From Gammaproteobacteria bacterium Ga0074134 (GTDB lineage Bacteria > Pseudomonadota > Gammaproteobacteria > Ga0077554 > Ga007554), in contig LNEJ01000034.1 in the NCBI GenBank assembly GCA_001464965.1, positions 1-64,000 of the forward strand: DNA of 64,000 nt. The letters are read 5' to 3'. Shown one piece after another: positions 9,858 through 19,886 of the stretch. The first letter of the stretch is position 1. The number at the start of each line of letters is the position of its first letter. Below the pieces are notes generated by a model. It saw nothing but the letters and a program-made list of their open reading frames with translations. It was not told where the DNA came from and did not search any database. The translations under genes were made by a program, and so were the position numbers.

Positions 9858-10724
9858 TTAACCTGCCATCCGCGCCCGCGTCTTGCCGACGAACTCGGCA
9901 AAAAAAGCCCCAAAAACACCCAGCATCAACCCCAGCACCGTGGCCAACGCCAGGTAAAGCGCGGGCTTAGGCTTGACGGGATTGGCAGGCAACGTCGGCT
10001 GCCTGAGCAAGGCCGTCGGCCTGGATTGCAATTCAGACATCGCCAGCCTTATGGCTGTCTGCTGCTGTTCAATCTGCGGCATCCGTTGAAGCAACAGATC
10101 CTTTTGAAGCGTGAGGAGACCCGCCAACGAAGCCTCGCTGCCCACCAGTGAGGCTACGCGATGCTCGATCAAAGCAAGCGCTTGCTCGATCCGATCATGC
10201 TCGTTCTGCAAAGATTCTAATTGCCTCTGCTGTTCAGTTCTCCCTATATCGAATAACATCTGATGTTGCTTGATCACCTTGACCACGACATCCGTGAGAA
10301 ATTTTTGTGCCTCCTGCGCCTCATAAGCCTGCGCAATTATTTCAACGCCGCTGGGCAATGACTTCTCCATGGTCTTCACCTCCTTGATCATGGGAAGCTT
10401 TTGCACTCCCTCACTCTCGTCCTTGACCCGGTATTCTTCCTTCAAACGCTGCACAAGAAGCTGTGGCGCCTCCACCTGCCCCGCTACCTGTCCTACCTGT
10501 CCTACCTGTCCTATACCAAGCACGGCACGGCTTTCGTATACAGGTTTACTAATAGCAATCCATCCACCCACCAACAGCAATGTCAGCAGCAGACTACCGA
10601 TAATCATCTTTTTCCTTTTTATGATCACCCGCCATAGATCAATCAAACTGATTTCGTCTTCCTGTAAAGCCTCCTGAGTCTCACGCGTCGAGCCAAACTG
10701 GTCCGTTGAATATTTATCTGACAT
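9858..10724 (-). CDS. Wzz-type polysaccharide chain-length determinant
   Basis: 288 residues. A membrane segment at about 37-58 and another at 258-277 flank a periplasmic coiled-coil region rich in Gln, Glu and Leu, the architecture of Wzz/PCP proteins that set O-antigen or capsule chain length. The Pro-rich stretch NPVKPKP before the second membrane segment is characteristic. Residues about 75-85 are a short VGQ tandem repeat encoded by a 9-base DNA repeat (about 10486-10515). It is set apart from the rml genes by the mtn genes but probably works with them. Convergent with the TauE gene. Confidence 0.85.
   Translation of the reverse strand: MSDKYSTDQFGSTRETQEALQEDEISLIDLWRVIIKRKKMIIGSLLLTLLLVGGWIAISKPVYESRAVLGIGQVGQVGQVAGQVEAPQLLVQRLKEEYRVKDESEGVQKLPMIKEVKTMEKSLPSGVEIIAQAYEAQEAQKFLTDVVVKVIKQHQMLFDIGRTEQQRQLESLQNEHDRIEQALALIEHRVASLVGSEASLAGLLTLQKDLLLQRMPQIEQQQTAIRLAMSELQSRPTALLRQPTLPANPVKPKPALYLALATVLGLMLGVFGAFFAEFVGKTRARMAG
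10486..10515. repeat. 9-base tandem repeat inside the wzz-like gene
   Basis: Three in-frame copies of CTACCTGTC (plus strand) encode consecutive Val-Gly-Gln units in the periplasmic part of the chain-length protein. Slippage would change length by whole codons. Confidence 0.8.
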
Positions 10725-10833
10725 TACATCTCCACATAATCATGTTACTTTTTTCAAGGGCTACCGGACGCCCATCGCCGCACGCACGCGTCACTCCTTG
10801 GTCGAGCGCAGAGTACCACGGCTTCACATCAGG

Positions 10834-11565
10834 TCAAACAGCAAGCGCGGCTTCGATTTCCGATTGTATTGTAAGCAAAACACCCTTGGGATCTTCTGAT
10901 GCGGTAATGGGCCGTCCTATTACAAGATAATCCGATCCCGCACGGATGGCATCATAAGGCGTCATGATGCGCTTTTGATCGTCGCGCAGCGCCCCTTGCG
11001 GCCGAATGCCCGGTGTCACCAGACAAAAATCCGCACCCTGGTTTTGGCGCAGATCAGCCACTTCCAGCGATGAACAAACAACACCATCCAATCCAGATTG
11101 CTTCACCAGGGCGGCAAGACGCAGGACATTTTCACGCGGGGTACCCGGCAAACCGATATCACGAAGATCTTCCTCATCCATACTGGTCAGGACAGTTACG
11201 CCAATCAACAAGGGGCGCCGCGGCGCTTTTTCAATGGCATTGCGCGCCGCCTCCATCATGCGCCTTCCACCCAGGGCATGAACATTGACCATCCACACGC
11301 CAAGATCGGCAGCCGCAGCACACGCCTGCGCTACGGTGTTGGGAATATCGTGGAATTTGAGGTCGAGAAAAATATCAAAACCATTGCCCGCCAGCCGTTC
11401 CACCAACGCCGGGCCACTGCGGGTAAACAGCTCCTTTCCAACCTTGAGACGGCAATGGCGGGGATCCAGCTTGCTTGCCAGCGCCAGCGCATGAGCGGCA
11501 TCGGCACAATCCAGGGCAACCACAACACGAGGCCCGTGAGGCTTGACTTCAAACATTTCTGCCAT
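10834..11565 (-). CDS. pyrF: Orotidine 5'-phosphate decarboxylase
   Basis: 243 residues. Decarboxylates OMP to UMP, the last step of pyrimidine synthesis. The catalytic signature [13 protein letters not shown] (Asp-Lys-Asp) lies near residue 64, and [10 protein letters not shown] near 183 and [12 protein letters not shown] near 210 form the phosphate site. AAAGG stands 5 bases before the ATG at 11565. It overlaps the end of lapB by 17 bases, so translation is coupled; the lapA-lapB-pyrF order is the usual gammaproteobacterial one. Confidence 0.95.
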   Translation of the reverse strand: MAEMFEVKPHGPRVVVALDCADAAHALALASKLDPRHCRLKVGKELFTRSGPALVERLAGNGFDIFLDLKFHDIPNTVAQACAAAADLGVWMVNVHALGGRRMMEAARNAIEKAPRRPLLIGVTVLTSMDEEDLRDIGLPGTPRENVLRLAALVKQSGLDGVVCSSLEVADLRQNQGADFCLVTPGIRPQGALRDDQKRIMTPYDAIRAGSDYLVIGRPITASEDPKGVLLTIQSEIEAALAV

Positions 11566-12772
11566 TCATGCCTTTTGGGTATTCTTCGATATATTTCGAT
11601 TGCATACAGGGCAGGGTTTGCATCTGGATCGGCTTTACGCTGCCCCAGGTTTTACAGCCAGGACACTGCCAGTGTATAGATTTTCCCGAAAAGCCACAGT
11701 GATTGCACCTGTATAACGGGTTGTCCTTGAGCAATTTTTCAATCCCTTCCTTGATCATCAACAGGGTGGACTGTGCCTTGCCATTGCTGTCGGCAAGTTG
11801 CAAATCGATCATCGAAATCAATCCCGCAAGCGTAGGTTGCTTTTGCAAATGTTCCGTGACAAACACCATCGCATCACGTTCCCCATATTGATTGCGTAAA
11901 AAATCAACCAGCGCGGATATAGGCACAATGCGGGGGTATTTCTGCACCAGCTTCTTCAGGTAGCCCATCATTTCCGCCGGATTATCCAAGGCATGATAGC
12001 AACCCAGCATCGGTGGAATCACCTCGGACAGATACTCCGGATCCTGCGTTTCAACACGCTGATAGGTTCGCAACGCCGCCTTACAATCCCCAGCCCCCCT
12101 TTCCATATCACCTTGCATAATGGTGGCGCGAACACAACCGGGATCAGCAGACAAGGCCCGTTTGATCATTTGCGCGGCACGTACGTCATCCTTCTGCACA
12201 CGGGCCTGATCGGCAATTTCGCAATAATATTGGGCAATAAGATTATCCAGCTTTTTGCCCGTTGAGCCCTCAAGTTTGCGGGCCATGTCGATAGCCTTCT
12301 CCCATTCCTTTTCCTGTTGATAGATATCACACAACGAGCGTAGCGCCAGCGTGGCCTGCCCGCTGACTTCTATCAACTCCAGAAAGAGACTTTCGGCACG
12401 GTCAAGAAGTCCGGCACGCATATAGTCTTGCCCCAGCTCCAGCAGCGCCTGATTGCGCTGATCGAGACTCAGCGTTGGCCTGGCGATAAGATTCTGATGG
12501 ATGCGTATGGCGCGGTCTACTTCTCCACGGCGGCGGAATAGACTTCCCAGTGCGAGGTGGGTTTCGACCGTATCCGAGTCCACTTCAAGCATCCTGACAA
12601 ACACCTCAATGGCCTTGTCAGGTTGTTCGTTGATCAGATAATTGAGTCCCCTGAAATAATCGGGGCGAAGTCCTGCAGCCCCTTCTCCACGCTTGCGCCG
12701 GGTTTCTTGCTTGGCCATCCACCAGCCTGATGCAGCCGCCACCGGCAGTAATAGCCACAATAAATCCGGCAT
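11549..12772 (-). CDS. lapB: Lipopolysaccharide assembly protein B
   Basis: 407 residues. One N-terminal membrane anchor ([16 protein letters not shown]), then tetratricopeptide repeats through about residue 340, and a C-terminal rubredoxin-like metal knuckle (CNHC near 372 and CPGC near 386). In E. coli LapB works with FtsH and LapA to control LpxC stability and thus LPS amount. The start at 12772 matches the E. coli N-terminus; a TTG two codons upstream is possible. It follows lapA with a small overlap or gap, and ftsH is also in the window (52.9 kb). Confidence 0.93.
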   Translation of the reverse strand: MPDLLWLLLPVAAASGWWMAKQETRRKRGEGAAGLRPDYFRGLNYLINEQPDKAIEVFVRMLEVDSDTVETHLALGSLFRRRGEVDRAIRIHQNLIARPTLSLDQRNQALLELGQDYMRAGLLDRAESLFLELIEVSGQATLALRSLCDIYQQEKEWEKAIDMARKLEGSTGKKLDNLIAQYYCEIADQARVQKDDVRAAQMIKRALSADPGCVRATIMQGDMERGAGDCKAALRTYQRVETQDPEYLSEVIPPMLGCYHALDNPAEMMGYLKKLVQKYPRIVPISALVDFLRNQYGERDAMVFVTEHLQKQPTLAGLISMIDLQLADSNGKAQSTLLMIKEGIEKLLKDNPLYRCNHCGFSGKSIHWQCPGCKTWGSVKPIQMQTLPCMQSKYIEEYPKGMNGRNV

Positions 12773-12774
12773 AC

Positions 12775-13068
12775 TCAACGCTCATCCCGTACCGGCAGAG
12801 AGCGCAAATTGACAAGCTCTGTCTCGGTCATCCTGGCTGTCTTGCGCAGGCCGGCGATCTCCCGTTTTAATTGTATGATCACGCTCAGGCTGGCTAGAAT
12901 ACCGCACAGGGCGCCTATTACCAGGGAGATCACCACCACGAGGGACAAGGAGAGCTGCCAGCTGCCAAAATAGTAGTCGAGCTGCACGGGCCGAGAGTTA
13001 AGGACAGCAAAACCCAGGCCGATTGTGAGCACTACCAGAAAGATGATGAGATAGATAATGCGCAACAT
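12775..13068 (-). CDS. lapA: Lipopolysaccharide assembly protein A domain protein
   Basis: 97 residues with two hydrophobic segments (about 4-24 and 42-66) and a short cytoplasmic tail with coiled-coil character (QLKREIAGLRKTARMTETEL). This is the LapA/YciS pattern, partner of LapB in LPS control. The NSRPVQLDYYFG motif between the segments is typical. It lies between ihfB and lapB as in E. coli. Confidence 0.92.
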   Translation of the reverse strand: MLRIIYLIIFLVVLTIGLGFAVLNSRPVQLDYYFGSWQLSLSLVVVISLVIGALCGILASLSVIIQLKREIAGLRKTARMTETELVNLRSLPVRDER

Positions 13069-13146
13069 ACCCCTCCTCTCTTTGGGCTACAAACGGACGG
13101 TCACTTCAACACAGCCAAAGGGTAGGGGTTACTTAACTACTACCGC

Positions 13147-13452
13147 CTATTGTTCCATGCTACTGTTAACCCGGTCACGCAGCTCCTTGCCTGGCTTGAA
13201 ATGGGGTACATATTTACCCGGCAGAGGAACAGCTTCGCCGGTTTTCGGGTTTCTCCCCATGCGCGGTGGCCGGTGGTGCAAGGAAAAACTGCCAAACCCG
13301 CGGATTTCGATACGCTCCCCACCCGCCAGCGCCTGAGCCATTTGCTCTATGATGGTCTTAACCGAGAACTCAACATCTTTGTATGTCAAATGATTCAGTT
13401 TTTGTGCAAGTGCGTCGATTAATTCGGACTTGGTCATTGCTTTTATATCCAT
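13147..13452 (-). CDS. ihfB: Integration host factor beta subunit
   Basis: 101 residues, HU/IHF family. The DNA-binding arm signature is [21 protein letters not shown] near residue 47, and the Pro at the arm tip that intercalates in DNA is present. The N-terminus [11 protein letters not shown] begins at residue 6; GGGGAG lies 7 bases before the ATG at 13452, which supports the longer form. IHF bends DNA in transcription, recombination and replication. It follows rpsA, as in enteric bacteria, but here the 346-base gap contains three hairpins. Confidence 0.93.
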   Translation of the reverse strand: MDIKAMTKSELIDALAQKLNHLTYKDVEFSVKTIIEQMAQALAGGERIEIRGFGSFSLHHRPPRMGRNPKTGEAVPLPGKYVPHFKPGKELRDRVNSSMEQ

Positions 13453-13610
13453 GCTTCAACTCCCCAATAGACTTTTGGCTGAATCATCCGGCAACTGCTC
13501 CATGCGTTGCCCTACCTCGTCCATCCTTGGACTCGCGCGCGTGACGGAAGGTTTTGGTTCGAAATAACTGTAACCCACGCAGTTTTCCCAATTGGCCGAC
13601 ATACCGAAAC

Positions 13611-13643
13611 AAAGGAACCTCTGATTTAATCAGAGGTTCCTTT
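13611..13643 (-). terminator. Perfect 16-bp hairpin in the rpsA-ihfB gap, terminator-like
   Basis: AAAGGAACCTCTGATT and its exact complement are separated by a single base. On the minus strand the stem ends in CCTTTGTTTC, a weak T-rich tail. It is the third and last hairpin after rpsA and the best terminator candidate in the gap. The 160 bases between it and ihfB would then contain the ihfB promoter. Confidence 0.55.
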
Positions 13644-13665
13644 GCAATAGAATCGCACCAGGTTT

Positions 13666-13726
13666 AGAGCTTATCCGTGAAAAAAACGCGCTCCCCTACA
13701 GCACGAAAATCTCACGGATAAACTCT
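13666..13726. repeat. MITE-like inverted repeat, 15-bp ends
   Basis: AGAGCTTATCCGTGA (13666-13680) pairs with TCACGGATAAACTCT (13712-13726) with one mismatch. The ends resemble those of the element at 34283-34503 (AGAGCCTGTCTGTGA), so this may be a short relative. It sits between the two other hairpins of the rpsA-ihfB gap. Confidence 0.6.
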
Positions 13727-13739
13727 TAATCGCTCAATA

Positions 13740-13774
13740 CAGTGAGAGGCACAATTTAGCTGTGCCTCTCACTG
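13740..13774 (-). terminator. 14-bp hairpin directly after rpsA
   Basis: CAGTGAGAGGCACA and TGTGCCTCTCACTG pair perfectly around a 7-base loop, 24 bases after the rpsA stop. No strong T-run follows on the minus strand, so it may protect the 3' end or pause polymerase rather than terminate. Confidence 0.5.
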
Positions 13775-13798
13775 CCACATCATTTTACATCCTGCGGA

Positions 13799-15472
13799 CT
13801 ACTCGGGCCTGCTTTCCATCTTTTCCTTGATCAGGTCACCCAAGGTGGTAGCACCTCCGGATCCCTTGGTATATTCCTGCATCACCTCAGCCTCTTCCTC
13901 ATGATCCTTGGCCTTGACGGACAGGACAATGGTGCGGTTTTTACGGTCAACACCCATGAATTTGGCCTCGACCTGATCGCCCACCTTCAGCACGGTGCGT
14001 GCATCTTCCACACGCTCGCGGCCCAGCTCGGAAGCACGCAATTGCCCTTCCACGCCTTCTTCCAGCTCAACAACCGCACCCTTGGCATCCACTTCTTTCA
14101 CCACGCCCGTGACGATGCTGCCTTTCACATGATCAGCGACAAAATTAGAGAAGGGGTCTTTCTCAAGCTGTTTGATGCCCAGGGAGATACGCTCGCGCTC
14201 AGGGTCAATAGCAAGCACTACTGCCTCGACTTCATCGCCCTTCTTGTAGTTGCGCACCGCTTCTTCGCCAGGGATATTCCAGGAAAGGTCGGTCAGGTGC
14301 AGCAATCCGTCGATGCCACCGTCGAGGCCAACGAAGATACCAAAATCGGTGATGGACTTGATCTGCCCCGCAACCTTATCGCCCTTGTTGTGGGTAGCCG
14401 AGAACTCTTCCCAGGGATTCGGGCGGCACTGTTTCATGCCCAGGGAGATGCGGCGCCGTCCTTCGTCGATATCCAGCACGGTGACTTCCACTTCGTCACC
14501 CATGTGCACCAGCTTGGAAGGATGCACGTTTTTGTTCGTCCAATCCATTTCCGAGACATGCACCAGGCCTTCGACGCCGCTTTCGATTTCAACAAAGCAG
14601 CCATAATCGGCGATGTTGGTAATCTTGCCAAACAGGCGGGCGCCAACAGGATAGCGGCGTGCAATATCAACCCAAGGATCTTCGCCCATCTGCTTGAGGC
14701 CGAGCGAGACGCGATTGCGCTCACGATCAAACTTAAGCACCTTGACGTCGATCTCGTCACCCACGTTGACGACTTCGGAGGGATGCTTGACGCGCTTCCA
14801 CGCCATATCAGTGATGTGCAGCAAGCCATCGACGCCGCCCAAGTCGACAAATGCGCCGTAGTCGGTGAGATTTTTCACCACACCCTTGACGACCTGCCCT
14901 TCTTCCAGGGTCTCCAGCAGGGCCTGGCGCACGGCGCCGCCTTCACTTTCAACCACGGCACGCCGCGAGACAACGACATTATTGCGCTTGCGATCAAGCT
15001 TGACGACCTTGAATTCGAGCTCTTTGCCTTCCAGATGGGTGGTGTCGCGCAACGGACGGACATCCACCAGTGATCCCGGCAAGAAGGCACGCACACCGCT
15101 GGTATCGACGGTGAATCCACCTTTGACTTTGCCGCTGATAATGCCCTTGACGATTTCACCGGCTTCCATGGCGCGCTCAAGGCGGGTCCAGGATTCTGCG
15201 CGCTTGGCTTTCTCGCGCGACAGACGGGTCTCACCCGTGCCGTCTTCCATCATCTCCAGCGCGACATCCACGATATCGCCAACAGCGACCTCGGGAACAC
15301 CCATCTCGTTATAGAATTGCTCCATGGGGATGGCGCTTTCGGACTTCAGTCCGGCGTTCACGATCACCATATCCGGAGTCATGCGCACCACGGTAGCCGT
15401 TACTATGGCGCCGGGACGGATGCGGGTTACAAAAAGACTCTCTTCCAATAATTGTGCAAAGCTTTCGCTCAT
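13799..15472 (-). CDS. rpsA: 30S ribosomal protein S1
   Basis: 557 residues, six S1 RNA-binding domains as in E. coli. The repeated unit (GDxVxGxVxxITDFGxFVxLxGGxxGLxHxSDxxW) is visible at about residues 190, 275, 360 and 450, with two more degenerate N-terminal domains that bind the ribosome. It delivers mRNA to the 30S subunit. S1 represses its own translation in enteric bacteria; the 127-base leader between cmk and rpsA holds a short hairpin (GCCTGA...TCAGGC, 15542-15564) that could take part. The C-terminal tail is Lys/Glu rich. Confidence 0.97.
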   Translation of the reverse strand: MSESFAQLLEESLFVTRIRPGAIVTATVVRMTPDMVIVNAGLKSESAIPMEQFYNEMGVPEVAVGDIVDVALEMMEDGTGETRLSREKAKRAESWTRLERAMEAGEIVKGIISGKVKGGFTVDTSGVRAFLPGSLVDVRPLRDTTHLEGKELEFKVVKLDRKRNNVVVSRRAVVESEGGAVRQALLETLEEGQVVKGVVKNLTDYGAFVDLGGVDGLLHITDMAWKRVKHPSEVVNVGDEIDVKVLKFDRERNRVSLGLKQMGEDPWVDIARRYPVGARLFGKITNIADYGCFVEIESGVEGLVHVSEMDWTNKNVHPSKLVHMGDEVEVTVLDIDEGRRRISLGMKQCRPNPWEEFSATHNKGDKVAGQIKSITDFGIFVGLDGGIDGLLHLTDLSWNIPGEEAVRNYKKGDEVEAVVLAIDPERERISLGIKQLEKDPFSNFVADHVKGSIVTGVVKEVDAKGAVVELEEGVEGQLRASELGRERVEDARTVLKVGDQVEAKFMGVDRKNRTIVLSVKAKDHEEEAEVMQEYTKGSGGATTLGDLIKEKMESRPE

Positions 15473-15541
15473 TGATTCTTACCTTGCCCCATTGCAAAAC
15501 CGGGACGATTGTTGATCCGCGTTGATCGCGGGTGGTTACAC

Positions 15542-15564
15542 GCCTGACTCAGTGTGAATCAGGC
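15542..15564 (-). promoter_or_regulatory. Hairpin in the rpsA leader
   Basis: GCCTGACTCA and TGAATCAGGC pair with one internal mismatch around a 3-base loop, 70 to 92 bases upstream of the rpsA start. It may be the end of the cmk message or part of an autoregulatory rpsA leader; the sequence does not decide. Confidence 0.4.
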
Positions 15565-15599
15565 TCCTAAATCAGCCGGAAACCGGCCTCTTACTTCCA

Positions 15600-16286
15600 T
15601 CAAGAAGACTCGCCTCGCCACAAATCAATGAGCCGTTGCACGACTGCATCGATGCCAATACCTGTCGTATCAACAACGATAGCGTCGTCAGCCGCCTTCA
15701 TTGGAGCGAAGCTGCGCGTGCTGTCACGCACGTCACGTTCAGCTATCTCTTTTAGAAGATTGCCAAGATTAACATCCAAACCTTTATCTTTCAACTGTTT
15801 ATACCGGCGCGTCGCGCGCTCCTCGGCGCTCGCCGTAAGAAAGACCTTGAGCTGGGCATCCGGAAAAACCACCGTGCCCATATCGCGTCCATCCGCCACC
15901 AGTCCAGGCGGCTCAAGAAAAGCACGCTGACGATCCAGCAGGGCAAGCCGCACGGCAGGCAATGCGGCCACGCGGGAGGCGTCGTTGCCGCATTCCTCGC
16001 TGCGCAGAGCGTCGGTAACGTCCTCCCCCTCCAGGATAACCCTGATCTGCACGTCCTCGTCGGTATCGAACTGCACGTCAAGATGTGCCGCCAGGGTTTC
16101 CAGAGCGGGTTCGTTATCCAGCGCAATGGCATGACGCTGGGCGGCCAGTCCGACAAGACGATAAAGGGAGCCGCTATCGAGAAAATGCCAACCCAGTTTT
16201 TTGGCCAGGATACGGCTCACCGTCCCTTTGCCGGAGCCGCCGGGACCGTCGATAGTAATCACTGGCGGGGGGGATTTGGGCATCAT
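15600..16286 (-). CDS. cmk: Cytidylate kinase
   Basis: 228 residues. Phosphorylates CMP and dCMP. P-loop [12 protein letters not shown] near residue 14; [16 protein letters not shown] near 128 forms the CMP site; [13 protein letters not shown] near 186 is the lid region with its arginines. The ATG overlaps the aroA stop by 4 bases. Gene order aroA-cmk-rpsA is standard for gammaproteobacteria. Confidence 0.96.
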   Translation of the reverse strand: MMPKSPPPVITIDGPGGSGKGTVSRILAKKLGWHFLDSGSLYRLVGLAAQRHAIALDNEPALETLAAHLDVQFDTDEDVQIRVILEGEDVTDALRSEECGNDASRVAALPAVRLALLDRQRAFLEPPGLVADGRDMGTVVFPDAQLKVFLTASAEERATRRYKQLKDKGLDVNLGNLLKEIAERDVRDSTRSFAPMKAADDAIVVDTTGIGIDAVVQRLIDLWRGESS

Positions 16287-17614
16287 GGCTGGCGATTATC
16301 TCCAACTATACCCAGGCCAGCGGCGCGCGCCAGCTCGACGAAACCGGGGAACGAGGTGCCAACATTGGCGCAATCATCGATCATAACCGGGCCGGTGGCG
16401 CGCAATGCCGCCATGGCGAAGGCCATGGCAATGCGATGATCGCCGTGGCTGTTGATACGGCCGCCGCTCAGGCCGCCGCCGCGGATCACCATGCCATCGG
16501 GCGTGGGGCGGGCATCAATCCCCAGCGCCACAAGACCGTCGGCCATAACCTGGATGCGATCACTCTCCTTGACACGCAGCTCTTCCGCGCCGCTGAGCAC
16601 AGTCTCACCCTCTGCACAGGCCGCGGCAATAAAAAGCGCAGGGAATTCGTCTATCGCCAATGGCACTTGGTCGCGCGGGATGGTTATCCCCCGCAGAGGG
16701 CTGGAACGCACCCGGATATCGGCGACCGGCTCGCCACCTGCCTGGCGCAGATGGCTTATTTCGATGCTCGCACCCATCAGGCGCAAGATATTAATGACAC
16801 CAATGCGCGTCGGATTGATTCCGACATGCTCCAAGGTCAGGTCCGAACCCTCGGCGATGGCCGCACCCACCATGAAAAACGCCGCTGATGAGATGTCGGC
16901 AGGCACATCAATCGAGGTCGCGATGAGTTTTCCACCACTGCCACCCACGCATATTTTCCCGTTTTTGCATTCAACGGGATAACCAAACCCCATCAACATG
17001 CGCTCGGTATGGTCACGCGTGGGCGCCGGCTCGGTCACACAAGTGACCCCGTCAGCATAGAGGCCGGCGAGCAACAGGCAGGACTTGACCTGCGCGCTGG
17101 CCACCGGCATCACATAATCTATACCCTTGAGATGCGCACCGCCTCGCACTTTCAACGGTGGCGTGCCTTTCCCGCTGGTCTCGATGCGCGCGCCCATCAG
17201 GCTTAATGGGTCGGCGACACGCTTCATGGGGCGGCGCGACAGGGAATCATCGCCGGTCATCACCACATCAAACGGTTGAGCTGCCAGCAGCCCTGCCAGC
17301 AGACGCATGGAGGTGCCGGAATTACCGAGATAGAGCGGACCCGCCGGGGCTTTCAGGCCGTGGAGTCCGACACCGTGAACAGTGACGCGCCCCTCATGAG
17401 GACCTTCAATTTTTACACCCATATCGCGAAAGGCATTGAGCGTCGCCAGGCTATCCTCACCCTGCAGAAAGCCGGTGATCCCGGTCGTACCCTCGGCCAG
17501 CGCACCCAGCATAATGGAGCGGTGGGAGATCGATTTATCGCCGGGGACGCGCAGACGGCCCTGCAGGTGCCCGCCAGGTGCAACAAAAAACGTGTTTGGA
17601 TGCGGTGCGTTCAT
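16283..17614 (-). CDS. aroA: 3-phosphoshikimate 1-carboxyvinyltransferase (EPSP synthase)
   Basis: 443 residues. Sixth step of the shikimate pathway, joining PEP to shikimate-3-phosphate. [18 protein letters not shown] near residue 24 binds substrate; [18 protein letters not shown] near 95 is the PEP-binding motif; LRVKESDRI near 352 is the second signature. The residue pattern with Ala after [11 protein letters not shown] resembles the class II group, but I do not assign inhibitor sensitivity. It follows tyrA after a 164-base gap that holds a two-hairpin repeat. Confidence 0.96.
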   Translation of the reverse strand: MNAPHPNTFFVAPGGHLQGRLRVPGDKSISHRSIMLGALAEGTTGITGFLQGEDSLATLNAFRDMGVKIEGPHEGRVTVHGVGLHGLKAPAGPLYLGNSGTSMRLLAGLLAAQPFDVVMTGDDSLSRRPMKRVADPLSLMGARIETSGKGTPPLKVRGGAHLKGIDYVMPVASAQVKSCLLLAGLYADGVTCVTEPAPTRDHTERMLMGFGYPVECKNGKICVGGSGGKLIATSIDVPADISSAAFFMVGAAIAEGSDLTLEHVGINPTRIGVINILRLMGASIEISHLRQAGGEPVADIRVRSSPLRGITIPRDQVPLAIDEFPALFIAAACAEGETVLSGAEELRVKESDRIQVMADGLVALGIDARPTPDGMVIRGGGLSGGRINSHGDHRIAMAFAMAALRATGPVMIDDCANVGTSFPGFVELARAAGLGIVGDNRQP

Positions 17615-17644
17615 TTGATTCCAATTATGTTAATCACCGTAAAT

Positions 17645-17702
17645 CCCCGTAAAGGCATTGCGCCCTTACGGGTGGGCAATGGGTGGCAATGCCACGGGAG
17701 AT
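17645..17702 (+). repeat. Two-hairpin repeat, copy 1 (aroA-tyrA gap)
   Basis: Contains CCCGTAA...TTACGGG (about 17646-17672) and the perfect palindrome GTGGCAATGCCAC (17683-17695). The whole unit is closely matched, in opposite orientation, by 18693-18753 on the other side of tyrA. Looks like a REP/BIME-type element. Confidence 0.75.
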
Positions 17703-17778
17703 ACGAAGAATGCTTTTGTAGGCGGCCAAGGATTCAATCATGGCAGAAGAAAGTGGCAAATCCATTAAGGCCATATAA

Positions 17779-18660
17779 CTATTGCTCTCTTGCCGGAAAG
17801 AACCGGTCACGCGCGGATTTGGCGCGGTCAAATGTGGACAAAATGCGTTCACTATCGCCCGCACGAATCGCCTCGCCCAAAGAGGCAATATCCGCCATAA
17901 AGCGCTCCAGCACAGACAGTACTGCCACCCGATTCGCCAGACAGATGTCACGCCACATCGCCGGATCGCTGGAAGCGATGCGCGTAAAATCGCGGAATCC
18001 GCCGGCGGCGAAACGGAAAATCTCCTCGCTCTCATCCATGCGCACCAAGGTATCGACCAGCGCATAGGCCAGCAGATGCGGCAGATGGCTGGTTGCCGCC
18101 AGCACCTCGTCGTGATGCTCAACGCCCATTTCCACCACTTCGGCGCCGGTATGCTGCCACAATGCGCGCACGCTTGCCAGCGCTTCCGGCTGAGTGCGGG
18201 GCAATGGCGTGAGGATCACGCGCCGCCCTTCAAAAAGGCCAGTGAACGACGCCTCAACGCCGCTCTTTTCGGTACCTGCAATCGGATGGCCTGGCACGAA
18301 CATCGGCGGGACCTCGCCGAAAACAGCGCGGGCGGCATCCACAACACTGCCCTTGGCGCTGCCCACATCGGTAATGATGGTATCCGCACGGACATGCCCG
18401 GCGATCTGCCGGAAAACCGCCTCCATCGCCCCCAACGGCACCGCCACCACTACCATATCAGCATCATGCACCGCGGCGGCGATATCGATCTCATATCTAT
18501 CGACAACACCCAGCTCCAGTGCCTTGCGCAACTGAGCCTCATCACGACCGCCACCGACGATCTCCCGGCACACCCCTGCCCGCTTTATGGATCGCGCCAG
18601 CGAACCGCCGATAAGACCGACGCCGATGATTGCAAGGCGTTTGATCATCATTTTTGCCAC
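17779..18660 (-). CDS. tyrA: Prephenate dehydrogenase
   Basis: 293 residues, monofunctional TyrA. Oxidatively decarboxylates prephenate to 4-hydroxyphenylpyruvate. The NAD-binding loop LAIIGVGLIGGSLARSIKRAG starts near residue 9 (glycines of GxGxxG intact), with VVVAVPLGAME near 71; the C-terminal helical domain holds the SSDPAMWRDICLAN segment near 234. There is no chorismate mutase domain; that is on PheA. Met4 or Met5 could also be the start. Unusually, both flanking gaps carry the same repeat in inverted orientation. Confidence 0.93.
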   Translation of the reverse strand: MAKMMIKRLAIIGVGLIGGSLARSIKRAGVCREIVGGGRDEAQLRKALELGVVDRYEIDIAAAVHDADMVVVAVPLGAMEAVFRQIAGHVRADTIITDVGSAKGSVVDAARAVFGEVPPMFVPGHPIAGTEKSGVEASFTGLFEGRRVILTPLPRTQPEALASVRALWQHTGAEVVEMGVEHHDEVLAATSHLPHLLAYALVDTLVRMDESEEIFRFAAGGFRDFTRIASSDPAMWRDICLANRVAVLSVLERFMADIASLGEAIRAGDSERILSTFDRAKSARDRFFPAREQ

Positions 18661-18692
18661 ATGGACCAGGCAGGCTTATTAACCAAAAGAAA

Positions 18693-18753
18693 ATCCTCCG
18701 TGGCATTGCCACGCATTATCCCACCCGTAAAGGACGTAATGCCTTTACCGGGA
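18693..18753 (-). repeat. Two-hairpin repeat, copy 2 (tyrA-aroF gap), inverted relative to copy 1
   Basis: Read on the minus strand it gives GGTAAAGGCATTACG, then CCTTTACGGGTGGG and GTGGCAATGCCACGG, nearly base for base the unit at 17645-17702. Palindrome GTGGCATTGCCAC at 18700-18712. Confidence 0.75.
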
Positions 18754-18758
18754 ATAGG

Positions 18759-19775
18759 TTACAAATCCCGCCCGATCACTTGCGCGATACCACGCAACTG
18801 GCCCATCAGTTCCGTCAGTTGTGGCGGGCTGAGGGCCTGATCGGCATCGCACCATGCCTCGGCGGGCATGGGGTGCATCTCCACCAGCAGGCCGTCGGCA
18901 CCTGCCGCGATTGCGGCGCGCGACAGCGCGGGCACCATCCACGCCTTGCCGCCGGCATGGCTGGGATCAATGATCACCGGCAGATGGGTCTCACGCTTGA
19001 GCACCGGGATGGCGGTGACATCGAGCATGTTGCGGTAATAGGTCTCGAAGCTGCGTACGCCGCGCTCGCAGAAGATGATGTTGTGATTGCCACCCGCGGC
19101 GATGTATTCCGCCGCCATCAGCCACTCGGAGATTGTCGCCGACATGCCGCGCTTGAGGATCACCGGAGTCTGGATGCGGCCTACTTCTTTGAGCAGATCG
19201 AAATTCTGCATATTACGCGTGCCGATCTGGATCACATCTACCTTGTGCTCGAGAAAAGTGTCGAGCATGCGCACATCCATCAGCTCGGTGACTATCGGCA
19301 GGTTGTGCCGGTCCGCCGCGCGCCGGAACATATCCAACCCCTCGACGCCCGCCCCCTGGAAGGCATAGGGACTAGTGCGCGGTTTGAACGCGCCGCCACG
19401 CATCAGGCGGCAACCCGCGGCAGCGACGCTTTGCGCTGCGCTGTCCATCTGCGGCTGGGTTTCAACCGAACAAGGTCCGGCGATGATCTGCACCGTGTTG
19501 CCACCGAGCTTGATGCCGCCAATATCGATGACGCTGTCTTCCGGGTGAGATTCGCGCGACACGATCTTGTACGGCTTCATCACACGAATGACATTTTCCA
19601 CGCCACCCAGCGCCTGCAACGCCTCCATGTCCACCTTACGCTCATCACCGATGGCACCGATCACAGTGCGCTCGATGCCGCGTGACACATTGGAGCCCAT
19701 ACCCATGGACTCCAGTTTTTTTTCCACCGCCCGAATTTCCTCGTCGGCGACATGCGACTTCATAATGATGATCAC
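18759..19775 (-). CDS. aroF: 3-deoxy-7-phosphoheptulonate synthase (DAHP synthase)
   Basis: 338 residues. Committing step of aromatic amino acid synthesis (PEP plus erythrose-4-phosphate). It is the short type I-beta form seen in Thermotoga and Bacillus rather than the E. coli AroFGH form: residues 1-70 are a ferredoxin-like regulatory domain (MIIIMKSHVADEEIRAVEKK) and the barrel follows (IIAGPCSVE near 93, RGGAFKPRTSPYAFQG near 120, VIVDPSHAGGK-like IIDPSHAGGK near 267). The regulatory domain suggests tyrosine or prephenate feedback, which is inference. It sits between pheA and tyrA, giving a complete chorismate-branch cluster. Confidence 0.93.
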   Translation of the reverse strand: MIIIMKSHVADEEIRAVEKKLESMGMGSNVSRGIERTVIGAIGDERKVDMEALQALGGVENVIRVMKPYKIVSRESHPEDSVIDIGGIKLGGNTVQIIAGPCSVETQPQMDSAAQSVAAAGCRLMRGGAFKPRTSPYAFQGAGVEGLDMFRRAADRHNLPIVTELMDVRMLDTFLEHKVDVIQIGTRNMQNFDLLKEVGRIQTPVILKRGMSATISEWLMAAEYIAAGGNHNIIFCERGVRSFETYYRNMLDVTAIPVLKRETHLPVIIDPSHAGGKAWMVPALSRAAIAAGADGLLVEMHPMPAEAWCDADQALSPPQLTELMGQLRGIAQVIGRDL

Positions 19776-19886
19776 AGCACTACCTCATTAACAGTAATTT
19801 TTCGCCACGGAGGGCGCGGAAGACACAGAGAATACTAAGAACCTGCCTGGCATTGCCACCTTCACGGCGGCCATATTCAAAACAAT

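Noticed and set aside
13901-15073. 390-codon open frame on the plus strand
   Set aside because: Fully antisense to rpsA; composition follows from the codon bias of the S1 repeats.
17634-18122. 162-codon minus-strand frame overlapping the end of tyrA
   Set aside because: Out of frame with tyrA, low complexity in Trp/Arg, and tyrA itself is complete.
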